From Actinomadura pelletieri DSM 43383 (GTDB lineage: Bacteria; Actinomycetota; Actinomycetes; Streptosporangiales; Streptosporangiaceae): DNA of 64,000 bases. Shown piece by piece: positions 50,311 to 58,203 of this stretch. The DNA is taken from positions 958,354 through 1,022,353 of the forward strand of contig NZ_RBWU01000003.1 in the NCBI RefSeq assembly GCF_003634705.1. The letters are read 5' to 3'. The position numbers and the translations under genes are program-made. The notes below the pieces were generated by a model, which was given only the letters and a program-made list of their open reading frames with translations, had not been told where the DNA came from and searched no databases. Position 1 is the stretch's first letter; every line of letters starts with the position of its first letter.

Positions 50311-51135
50311 TCAGGCCGCCGTCACCCCGGCGCGGCGGGACACGGTGCCGTCGCGGGCCGCGAGCGCTCCGGCGAGCCACCGGGCCGTCGGCCGGGCCGC
50401 CGGGTCTCGGTCGAACGCCGCCCGCAGCAGCGGGGCCAGCGGTTCCGGTACGCCGTCGAGGTCGGCCTGGCCGCGCAGGATGCGGAAGCACACCCCGTGC
50501 AGTGAGCCGCGCCCGAACGGGGGACGTCCCGTCGCGGCGAACGCGACGGTCGCCGCCCAGGAGAACACGTCGGAGGCGGGGGTGGCGCGCCCGCCCTCGA
50601 TCAGTTCGGGCGCCAGGTAGGCGGGCGTCCCGACGACCATGCCGCGCCTGGTGAGCTGCGGGGCGCCGGTCTCGTGCGCGATGCCGAAGTCGATCAGCGT
50701 CGGCCGGTCGCCCATCACGATCACGTTGCCGGGCGCGACGTCCCGGTGCAGGACGCCCGCGTCGTGGACGTCCCCGAGCGCGAGCGCCAGCCGCCGCGCG
50801 AACCGGATGAGCCGGTCACGGCGCAGCGGCCCGTACGCCGGGATCAGATCGCCGAGCGGGCAGCCGGGGACGTACTGCATGACCACGTACGGCCGGTCCG
50901 CCGTGATGGCCCCGTCCACCAGGCGCGCGACGTACCTGCTGCGCACGCGCGCCTGCGCGGACATCTCGCGGGCCAACCGGCTGATCGCCTCCGGCTCCCC
51001 GGCGACCTGCGGGGCGAGTCGCTTCACCGCGACCTCGCGGCCGTGGGGGTCCATCGCCAGGTACACCATCGCGGTGCTCCCCCGGCCGATCTCCCCCAGC
51101 AACCGGTAGGCCCCGAGCCGCCGATCATTCCCCAT
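50311..51135 (-). CDS. Soluble Ser/Thr protein kinase
   Basis: 274 residues, only a kinase domain. 'IGRGSTAMVYLAMD' loop, K38 in 'VAVKRL', 'HRDVAPGN' with D132 (the usual catalytic-loop Lys is Ala), 'DFG' 149-151, 'GTPAYLAPE' activation segment and 'DVFSWAATVAFAATGRPPFGRG'. No TM segment, so cytoplasmic. First of three kinase-family genes in a row, 50 nt upstream of the membrane kinase. The Lys-to-Ala change in the catalytic loop is unusual but does not by itself abolish activity. Confidence 0.93.
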   Translation of the reverse strand: MGNDRRLGAYRLLGEIGRGSTAMVYLAMDPHGREVAVKRLAPQVAGEPEAISRLAREMSAQARVRSRYVARLVDGAITADRPYVVMQYVPGCPLGDLIPAYGPLRRDRLIRFARRLALALGDVHDAGVLHRDVAPGNVIVMGDRPTLIDFGIAHETGAPQLTRRGMVVGTPAYLAPELIEGGRATPASDVFSWAATVAFAATGRPPFGRGSLHGVCFRILRGQADLDGVPEPLAPLLRAAFDRDPAARPTARWLAGALAARDGTVSRRAGVTAA

Positions 51136-51179
51136 AACCCTTTTGACGCCAGAAAACGGGCACTCGTTCCCGGTGAAAT

Positions 51180-52130
51180 TTACTCCTTCCGGGCGGCCTG
51201 GCGGGCGCGGCGCTCCTCACGTCGGGTCTCGAACCTGGTGGCGGCGGCGTCCAACTGCGCCAGGAACTCGCCGAGTTCGTCCAGCGCCTTCGCGCCGTCG
51301 CCGGTCAGGTCGGTGCGGTCGAAGATGTTCCACTTGCGCAGGACCGGGACGAGAACGTCGTCGTGGTGCAGCCGCAGGTCGTAGATGCCCGCGTTGGCGA
51401 TCAGGACGGACTTGCGCAGGAAGCCGTCGATGCTGTGACCGGGCATCTGGAAGCCCTTGACGACGTCGGTGATCGCCCGCATCGTCTCGTTCGGCGCGGC
51501 CTCCAGCGCGGCGGCCAGCAGGTTCCGGTAGAAGATCATGTGGAGGTTCTCGTCGGCGGCGACACGGGCCAGCATCTGCTCGCACAGCGGGTCGCCGGAC
51601 GCCCTGCCGGTGTTGCGGTGCGACACCCGGGTCGCGAGTTCCTGGAACGACACGTACGCCGCCCCGTGCAGGAACGAGTCGCCGTGGTCGGCCTCGTAGC
51701 CGGCCTCCATGTGGCGCATCCGGGCACGCTCCAGCGCGACCGGGTCGACCGCGCGGGTGGCGGTCAGGTAGTCGCGGATGACGATGCCGTGCCGGTTCTC
51801 CTCGGCCGTCCACCGGTTCACCCAGGTGCCCCAGGCGCCGTCGCGGCTGAACGCCGTGGAGATGGCGTTGTGGTAGCCGGGCAGGTTGTCCTCGGTGAGC
51901 AGGTTGACGATGAGCGACTCGCGCGCCTCCAGGCTCAGTTTGGACTGCTCGATCGACCACGGCTCGCCGCCCAGGGGCCCGTCGAAGTCACGGCCCTCAC
52001 TCCAGGGCACGTACTGGTGGGGGAACCATTCCTTGGCCATCGACAGGTGCCGGTTCAGTTCCTTCTCGACCACCGGCTCGAGGTCGACCAGGAGAGCGGT
52101 CTGGAGCTTCTCTTCGGGGGTCAGGGACAT
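51180..52130 (-). CDS. Acyl-ACP desaturase (soluble di-iron, DesA type)
   Basis: 316 residues from the ATG at 52130 (AAGGAA upstream). Ferritin-like helical bundle with the two di-iron motifs of stearoyl-ACP desaturases: 'EENRH' at 110-114 and 'DENLH' at 193-197. 'WVNRWTAEENRHG' and 'HMIFYRNLL' are typical. Introduces a cis double bond into acyl-ACP chains using ferredoxin electrons. Monocistronic; the end is 44 nt from the kinase start. A perfect 8-bp inverted repeat at 52217-52236 sits in its promoter region and probably binds a TetR-type regulator encoded elsewhere. Confidence 0.95.
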   Translation of the reverse strand: MSLTPEEKLQTALLVDLEPVVEKELNRHLSMAKEWFPHQYVPWSEGRDFDGPLGGEPWSIEQSKLSLEARESLIVNLLTEDNLPGYHNAISTAFSRDGAWGTWVNRWTAEENRHGIVIRDYLTATRAVDPVALERARMRHMEAGYEADHGDSFLHGAAYVSFQELATRVSHRNTGRASGDPLCEQMLARVAADENLHMIFYRNLLAAALEAAPNETMRAITDVVKGFQMPGHSIDGFLRKSVLIANAGIYDLRLHHDDVLVPVLRKWNIFDRTDLTGDGAKALDELGEFLAQLDAAATRFETRREERRARQAARKE

Positions 52131-52216
52131 GCGGTTCCTTCGCTGGACGAGGGCGTTCTGGCCGGTCGGTGCCACCGTGCTCGCGGCACCGGAGGGGCTG
52201 CCAGCAGGCGATACAT

Positions 52217-52236
52217 AACCTACGCAACCGTAGGTT
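52217..52236. promoter_or_regulatory. Operator-like inverted repeat upstream of the desaturase
   Basis: AACCTACG-CAAC-CGTAGGTT, perfect 8-bp arms with a 4-nt spacer, 87 bp upstream of the desaturase start codon. Typical of TetR-family operators controlling lipid genes. Confidence 0.7.
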
Positions 52237-52338
52237 CGATCGTCGCCAGTTCGCGCACCCGTCGTCAAGCCACCCCTGTTACAAGCGCGGCGTGGCGAGT
52301 TTTGTAGATCTGAGCAATAAGAGCGGGTGAGGCCTTTG

Positions 52339-53106
52339 TCACCAGGTGTCCGCCGCCTGGTGGCGCATCCGGCTCACCGCGGCCCGCAGCAGCGGCCTCG
52401 GGACGAGCCGCAACGCCGGGAACGCCGCCTTGTACTGCACGCCGGGGACGCACATGGCCCGTCCGGCCGCCACCGCGTCGAGGCCGGCCCGCGCGACGTC
52501 GTCCCGGCGCAGCCACAGCGGGTGGGACGCGACGTCGTCCCGCGTGCGGGTCAATCCGGGACACAGCGCGGTCACATGGACGCCGCTGCCCGCCACCTCC
52601 GAGTGCAGGCTCTCCGAGAACGCCGCCACATACGCCTTCGTCGCCCCGTAGGTGGCGCTGCCGGGCGACGGCGTGAACCCCGACATCGACGCCACGTTCA
52701 ACACCCCGCCGCGGCCCCGCCCGACCATCCCCGGCAGGACCGCGCGGGTGAGCCGGACAAGCGCGGTCACGTTCAGCTCGATCTGGGCGAGCTGGTCGTC
52801 CAGCGGCGCCTCCGCGAACGGTCCAAAAGCACCGCGACCGGCGTTGTTCACCAGAAGTTCCACCGGATCGGCGCTCAGCCGTCCCTCCACCTCGGCGCGC
52901 TGGAGGGGGTCGGTCAGGTCGGCCGCCAGCACCTCCACGGCGACGCGGTACCGCTCGACCAGCTCGCGGGCCAGGACGTCCAGTCGTTCGGCCCGGCGCG
53001 CCACGATCACCAGATCGGTGCCGCGACCGGCGAGCAGCCGGGCGAAGCTCTCACCGATGCCGCTGGACGCACCCGTCACGAGCGCGGTGCGATACGCGTG
53101 TCGCAT
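52339..53106 (-). CDS. Short-chain dehydrogenase/reductase
   Basis: 255 residues. Classical SDR: cofactor motif 'TGASSGIG' (11-18), 'LLVNNAG' (84-90), catalytic Ser142 region 'VASMSG', and Y153-xxx-K157 in 'YGATK'. The preferred cofactor is probably NADP, since 'VARRAERL' places Arg residues after beta-2. Substrate unknown. It is divergent from the HxlR-type gene, with 8 bp between the two start codons as annotated, so that regulator may control it. The ATG at 53106 was chosen from the family N terminus. Confidence 0.95.
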   Translation of the reverse strand: MRHAYRTALVTGASSGIGESFARLLAGRGTDLVIVARRAERLDVLARELVERYRVAVEVLAADLTDPLQRAEVEGRLSADPVELLVNNAGRGAFGPFAEAPLDDQLAQIELNVTALVRLTRAVLPGMVGRGRGGVLNVASMSGFTPSPGSATYGATKAYVAAFSESLHSEVAGSGVHVTALCPGLTRTRDDVASHPLWLRRDDVARAGLDAVAAGRAMCVPGVQYKAAFPALRLVPRPLLRAAVSRMRHQAADTW

Positions 53107-53114
53107 GGCGCGAG

Positions 53115-53534
53115 ATGCTATCGGCCGATCTTGGTGGGCCCGTGCGGCTCGCCCAAGAAACTCCCGAGATTCATCCGTCCGAGACCTGGGCGCCCGAACC
53201 TCGTGCGGATACGGCTTCCGGCTCACCGCCGGCATGCTCGAGCGGCGGCGGCATGACGGTCGGATTGTGGACGCTGCGGGACAGCCCGCTCCGTCCGCGC
53301 GAACTCCAGGACCGGATCGGCGGCATCAGCCACAAGGTGCTGAACCAATCGCTCCGCCGCCTCGAACGCGACGGCCGCGTCACGCGCCGCCGGTACGCCG
53401 AGGCGCCGCCGCGTGTCGAGTACGACCTGACCGGGCCGGGACGCGGCATGCTCGAACCGCTGTTCGCGCTCGGGCGCTGGACGGAGCGTTATGCCGACGA
53501 GGTCCTCAACGCGCAGGCGCTCAGCGGCCGGTGA
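53115..53534 (+). CDS. HxlR-type winged-helix regulator with an atypical N terminus
   Basis: 139 residues if started at 53115, 93 if started at the ATG at 53253. The HxlR core is clear: 'LRPRELQDRIGGISHKVLNQSLRRLERDGRVTRRRYAEAPPRVEYDLT', matching helix-turn-helix plus wing. The usual N-terminal CPV...GGKW segment is missing; 'SGGGMTVGLWTLRDSPL' aligns only with its end. The gene is therefore truncated, mutated or mis-started. Its 3' end overlaps the end of the convergent enoyl-CoA hydratase gene by 14 nt. Divergent from the SDR gene, which it may regulate. Confidence 0.7.
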   Translation: MLSADLGGPVRLAQETPEIHPSETWAPEPRADTASGSPPACSSGGGMTVGLWTLRDSPLRPRELQDRIGGISHKVLNQSLRRLERDGRVTRRRYAEAPPRVEYDLTGPGRGMLEPLFALGRWTERYADEVLNAQALSGR

Positions 53535-54303
53535 ACTTCGCCTTGCCGGGGCCCTCCTCCATGAAGCTGCGCATGCCCGCCGCCTGGTCCTCGGTGGCGA
53601 ACAGGGCCGCGAACTGCGTCCGTTCGATCTCCAGTCCGGTCTCCAGGTCGACCTCGAGGCCCGCGTCGATGGCCTGCTTGGCGGCCCGCAGCGCGATCGC
53701 GGGACCGCCGACGAACGTGGCGGCCCACTCCTTGGCGGCCGTGTAGACGTCGGCGTCCGGGACGACACGGTCGACGAGCCCGATCGCGAGTGCCTCGTCC
53801 GCCGCGACATGCCGTCCGGAGAAGATCAGGTCCTTGGCCCTGGTCGGCCCGATCAGCCGGGACAGCCGCTGCGTGCCGCCCGCGCCGGGGATGATGCCGA
53901 GCTGGATCTCCGGCTGCCCCACCTTCGCGCTCTCGCCCGCGACGCGGAAGTCGGCCGTCAGCGCCACCTCCAGTCCGCCGCCCAGCGCGTATCCGGTGAT
54001 CGCGGCGATCACCGGCTTCGGGATTCCGGCGAGGGCCCTGGCGAAGTCCTGGAGCAGCCGCGAGTGGCCCGCCGACATCTGCGCGTACGACATCGGGGCC
54101 ATCTCCTTGATGTCGGCGCCCGCCGCGAACACCTTCTCGCCGCCGTAGAGGACGACCGAGCCGACCGCGTCGTCCTGGGTGACCTGGCGGGCCGCGTCGA
54201 TCAGTTCCCGCTGCATCTGGGCGTTCAGGGCGTTCATCTTCGGACGGTCCAGCCTGATCGTCGCGATTCCGTCCTCGACCTCGACCCGTACGAACTCGCC
54301 CAC
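53521..54303 (-). CDS. Enoyl-CoA hydratase/isomerase family protein
   Basis: 260 residues from the GTG at 54303, which has AGGAGGG upstream. Crotonase fold with both catalytic glutamates: E112 in 'ALGGGLEVALTADFR' and E132 in 'GQPEIQLGIIPGAGGTQRL'; the oxyanion loop is 'FAAGADIKEM'. Hydrates trans-2-enoyl-CoA in beta-oxidation or related pathways. No other beta-oxidation gene is adjacent. The last 14 nt overlap the convergent HxlR-type gene. Confidence 0.96.
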   Translation of the reverse strand: MGEFVRVEVEDGIATIRLDRPKMNALNAQMQRELIDAARQVTQDDAVGSVVLYGGEKVFAAGADIKEMAPMSYAQMSAGHSRLLQDFARALAGIPKPVIAAITGYALGGGLEVALTADFRVAGESAKVGQPEIQLGIIPGAGGTQRLSRLIGPTRAKDLIFSGRHVAADEALAIGLVDRVVPDADVYTAAKEWAATFVGGPAIALRAAKQAIDAGLEVDLETGLEIERTQFAALFATEDQAAGMRSFMEEGPGKAKFTGR

Positions 54304-54424
54304 GGCGACCCTCCTGTGCGATTCGGTGACGAACGCCACGAGCCTAACCAGACAACGGCCGAACGCGCTCCGGGGCCGCTGTGCCGACGCGTGACGTCGG
54401 AGGCTGCTGGTAGCTTCGGGAACC

Positions 54425-57403
54425 ATGCTCGTCGCCCACGCCACCTGGCATGGTGGTGCGCTCTGCCTGTGGGCCGAGCGCACCGGGCCGCACGAGCTCT
54501 CCCCGGACGTTCACCCGTTCGCCACGTGCGACTTCACCGGCACCTCGTACGAGCCGCTCGTGCGCACCGCGTTCCGCGTCGAACTGTCGATGTCGCTGCC
54601 CACCCTCGGCGACCATCCGCTGCCGTCCGCCGAACTGGGCCCCGAGCCGGTGTCGCGGGAGCCCGAACTGCGTCCCTGGCGGGTGCCCGCGCTCGTCCTG
54701 GAGCCGTTCCCCGCCATGGCCCTGCTCCAGGCCGCCGAGGCCGCCGCCGACGTGATCCCCGGCACCGACCTGCGCTTTCTCCGTATGGTCGCGGACGAGG
54801 CCGTCCATCTCACCGAACGCGGCCAGGTGCTGCCCGCGCTGGTGCGCGAGGACGGCGATCTCGTGGCCCGCTGGCGCCCGGTGATCGACGACCCGGCCCG
54901 CTACCGGGCGCTGGCCCGCGCCATGCCCGCCGCCTGCCGCGCCGCCGACGGTGGACGTCCCGCCGCCGAGGTGCTGCGGGAGGCGCTGTCCGGGCTGGTC
55001 GACACGGCCGTCCGGGGCGTGGTGCCGCATCCGCTGCTGGTGTCGCGGCGCAAGGTCCCCGACCGGCTGCCCCTCGCCGAACGCTGGGTGGCGGCGCTGA
55101 CCGGCCCGTCCCCGCGGGTGGCGCGGGAGCCCCGCGACGACCCGGACGACCTGATCGCCGAACTGGAGGCGTGGGCCGCCGCCGCGCGCCGCCCGGCGGG
55201 GCCCTTGCGCGTCTGCTTCCGCCTCGCCGAACCCGGCGCCGAGGAGGAGAAGACCGACGACGCGTGGCGGGTGGAGTTCGCCCTCCAGGGCACCGACGAC
55301 CCGAGCCTTTACGTTCCCGCCGCGCTCGTGTGGGGTGGGGAGGCCACCTCGCTCGCGGACGCCGAGGAGACGCTCCTCACCGGGCTCGGCCGCGCCCTGC
55401 GCCTGTTCCCCGACCTGGCCCGCGCGCTGGACGGCCCGGAGCCGGCCGAGCTGCTCCTCGACACGGCGGGCGCGTTCCGCTTCCTCCGCGAGGCGGCGCC
55501 GATGCTCGCCGCGGCGGGGTTCGGCGTCCTGCTCCCCCAGTGGGCGGGCAAGGCGAAGCTCGGCATGCGGCTGACGACCCGGGACGACCCCGAGGCCTCG
55601 TCCGGCGCCGCCGCGCCCTCCGGCTTCGACCTGAAGGCCATGGTCGACTTCCGCTGGGACCTCGCGATCGGCGACGACAGCATCGACGAGGCCGAACTGG
55701 AGGAACTGGCCCGGCTCAAGACGCCGCTCGTCCGGCTGCGCGGCCGGTGGGTGGAGCTGGACGAGGAACAGTTGCAGGCCGCGCTCGACTTCCTTCGCCG
55801 TCCGCGCCACGGCCGTATGACGGCCGCCGAGGCGATCCGCGCGGTCGTTCACGCGGGCGACGACGCCCTCCCCCTCACCGGCGTCGAGGCGTCCGGCGCC
55901 CTGGGCGATCTTCTGTCCGGCGAGGCCGACCGCCGTCTCACCCCCATGCGCACGCCCGACGAGCTGGACGCCGAACTGCGCCCCTACCAGGAGCGGGGGC
56001 TCGCCTGGCTGGCGTTCATGGACGGTCTGGGCCTCGGCGCCCTGCTCGCCGACGACATGGGCCTCGGGAAGACGATCTCCGTGCTGTCCCTGCTCGTCCA
56101 TGAGCGGGCGGACGGCGCGGCGCCCGGCGCGACCCTGGCGATCCTGCCGATGTCGCTGGTGGGGAGTTGGCAGCGGGAGGCGGCCCGGTTCGCTCCGAAG
56201 CTGCGCGTGTACGTCCATCACGGGACGTCCCGGCGCCGCGGCGACGATCTCGTCGAGGCCGCCGCGGGCGCCGACCTCGTCCTCACCACCTACGGCACGG
56301 CGACGCGGGACGCCGAGACCCTCGCCGGGATCGGCTGGGAACGGGTCGTCTGCGACGAGGCGCAGGCGCTCAAGAACAGCGGGACCCGGCAGGCCAGGGC
56401 GGTGCGGAGCATCCCGGCCCGCGCCCGGATCGCGCTCACCGGAACGCCGGTGGAGAACCATCTGACCGAACTCTGGTCGATCATGGAGTTCGCGAACCCC
56501 GGGCTGCTCGGCCCGCGCGCCGAGTTCCGGCGCCGGTTCGCGATCCCGATCGAGCGGGAGGGCGACGAGCAGGCGGCGCTGGCGCTGCGGCGGGCGACCC
56601 AGCCGTTCGTCCTCCGCCGCCTCAAGACCGACAGGTCGATCATCTCGGATCTGCCGGAGAAGCAGGAGATCAAGGTCTACTGCAATCTCACCACCGAGCA
56701 GGCGTCCCTCTACCAGGCCACCGTGGAGGACATGCTCACCCAGATCGCCGAGGCGGACGAGACACAGCGCCGCGGGCTCGTCCTGGCGACCATGGCCAAG
56801 CTGAAACAGGTCTGCAACCATCCGGCGCAGCTCCTCAAGGACGGCTCACGCCTCCCCGGCCGCTCCGGCAAGCTCGAACGCCTCGAAGAGATCTGCGCCG
56901 AGGTCCTGGAGCAGAACGAGAAGGCGCTGGTCTTCACCCAGTACGCCGAGTTCGGCTCGATGCTCCGGCCCTACCTCGCGGCGCGTCTCGAACGTCCCGT
57001 CCTGTGGCTGCACGGCGGCACGTCGAAACAGGCGCGCGACGACCTCGTCCAGCGCTTCCAGGACGACCCCGAACCCGCGATCTTCCTGCTGTCCCTCAAG
57101 GCCGCCGGAACGGGCCTCACCCTCACGGCCGCCAACCACGTCGTGCACGTCGACCGCTGGTGGAACCCCGCCGTCGAGGACCAGGCCACCGACCGCGCGT
57201 TCCGCATCGGACAGACCCGCAACGTCCAGGTCCGCAAGTTCATCTGCGTCGGGACGATGGAGGAGCGCGTCGACGAGATGATCGAACGCAAGAAGGCCCT
57301 CGCCGACTCCATCGTCGGCACCGGCGAGGAGTGGCTGACCGAACTGTCCGTCGCGGAACTGCGCGACGTCCTGCGCCTGTCCCCCGAGGCGGTGAGCGAC
57401 TGA
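54425..57403 (+). CDS. SNF2/RapA-family helicase (HelZ-like)
   Basis: 992 residues. The N-terminal half (1-500) is the SNF2-associated bacterial domain. The ATPase follows: 'LADDMGLGKTISVLSLL' (motif I) near 540, 'VCDEAQALKN' (DEAQ, motif II) near 642, 'LTGTPVENHLTELWSIMEF' (motif III), and helicase C-terminal motifs 'LSLKAAGTGLTLTAANHVVHVDRWWNPAVEDQATDRAFRIGQTR' (V-VI) near 890-935. A dsDNA-translocating ATPase that remodels protein-DNA or RNA polymerase complexes. Its stop overlaps the start of the SWIM gene (TGATG), a common pair in actinobacteria, so the two products probably act together. Confidence 0.97.
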   Translation: MLVAHATWHGGALCLWAERTGPHELSPDVHPFATCDFTGTSYEPLVRTAFRVELSMSLPTLGDHPLPSAELGPEPVSREPELRPWRVPALVLEPFPAMALLQAAEAAADVIPGTDLRFLRMVADEAVHLTERGQVLPALVREDGDLVARWRPVIDDPARYRALARAMPAACRAADGGRPAAEVLREALSGLVDTAVRGVVPHPLLVSRRKVPDRLPLAERWVAALTGPSPRVAREPRDDPDDLIAELEAWAAAARRPAGPLRVCFRLAEPGAEEEKTDDAWRVEFALQGTDDPSLYVPAALVWGGEATSLADAEETLLTGLGRALRLFPDLARALDGPEPAELLLDTAGAFRFLREAAPMLAAAGFGVLLPQWAGKAKLGMRLTTRDDPEASSGAAAPSGFDLKAMVDFRWDLAIGDDSIDEAELEELARLKTPLVRLRGRWVELDEEQLQAALDFLRRPRHGRMTAAEAIRAVVHAGDDALPLTGVEASGALGDLLSGEADRRLTPMRTPDELDAELRPYQERGLAWLAFMDGLGLGALLADDMGLGKTISVLSLLVHERADGAAPGATLAILPMSLVGSWQREAARFAPKLRVYVHHGTSRRRGDDLVEAAAGADLVLTTYGTATRDAETLAGIGWERVVCDEAQALKNSGTRQARAVRSIPARARIALTGTPVENHLTELWSIMEFANPGLLGPRAEFRRRFAIPIEREGDEQAALALRRATQPFVLRRLKTDRSIISDLPEKQEIKVYCNLTTEQASLYQATVEDMLTQIAEADETQRRGLVLATMAKLKQVCNHPAQLLKDGSRLPGRSGKLERLEEICAEVLEQNEKALVFTQYAEFGSMLRPYLAARLERPVLWLHGGTSKQARDDLVQRFQDDPEPAIFLLSLKAAGTGLTLTAANHVVHVDRWWNPAVEDQATDRAFRIGQTRNVQVRKFICVGTMEERVDEMIERKKALADSIVGTGEEWLTELSVAELRDVLRLSPEAVSD

Positions 57404-58188
57404 TGGACGAGGGCCTCGACGGCTTCGAGGGCATCAGGGCCCGCACGAGACGCGGCTCGATCGGCTCCCAGTGGTGGTCGCGCCGCTTCATCGACCTGGT
57501 CGAGTCGTTCGCCGACAAGGGCCGGCTCCAGCGCGGCCGCGCCTACGCCCGCAAGGGCCACGTGTTCGACCTGAAGGTCGCCCCCTACGAGGTCACCGCG
57601 CGGGTCCACGGGACGGCGCCCGACCCGTACGAGGTGGCGCTCGGCATCGAGGCGATCGACGCCGACGGCTGGCGCGCGGCGGAGCGGGAACTGGCGTCCC
57701 GGGCCGTGTTCCGCGCCCGGCTGCTCGCCGGGGAGATGCCGCCGGAGATCGAGTGGGTCTTCGCCGAACTGGGCCTCTCCCTGTTCCCCTACTCGGCCGA
57801 GGATCTGCACCTGATGTGCGACTGCCCCGACTGGGGCGACCCGTGCAAGCACGCCGCGGCCGTCCTGTACCTGCTGGCCGAGGCGTTCGACGACGACCCG
57901 TTCCTCATCCTTCAGTGGAACGGACGTGGCAGGCAGCAACTGCTGGCGGCACTGCGGCGCGGCGCGGCGACCGAACCCGACCCCTTCGACCTGGAAGACG
58001 AGCCGCTCACCGCCTCCGGCTTCTGGACACCCCCGTCGGGCCTGGCCCACCTCCGCGACCGTCCGGCGACACCACCCGTCCCGCCCGGCTTCGTCCTGCG
58101 GGTGGCCCCACCTCCACCCATCAAGATCCGCCGCCGCCCCCTCACCGACGTGCTGGCCCCCGCCTACGAGGCCCTCACCCCCGAATAA
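57403..58188 (+). CDS. SWIM zinc-finger protein
   Basis: 261 residues. SWIM motif 'CDCPDWGDPCKHAAAVLY' (Cys-x-Cys ... Cys-x-His) near residue 145; N-terminal 'RGSIGSQWWSRRFIDLVESFADKGRLQRGRAYARKG' typical of SNF2-linked SWIM proteins. SWIM fingers bind DNA or protein. The start overlaps the SNF2 stop by one base (TGATG). An 86-nt segment of this gene (57693-57778) recurs at 60828-60912. Converges on DUF4132, with a 15-nt gap. Confidence 0.95.
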   Translation: MDEGLDGFEGIRARTRRGSIGSQWWSRRFIDLVESFADKGRLQRGRAYARKGHVFDLKVAPYEVTARVHGTAPDPYEVALGIEAIDADGWRAAERELASRAVFRARLLAGEMPPEIEWVFAELGLSLFPYSAEDLHLMCDCPDWGDPCKHAAAVLYLLAEAFDDDPFLILQWNGRGRQQLLAALRRGAATEPDPFDLEDEPLTASGFWTPPSGLAHLRDRPATPPVPPGFVLRVAPPPPIKIRRRPLTDVLAPAYEALTPE

Positions 58189-58203
58189 CGCGACCATGGA
58201 CCA

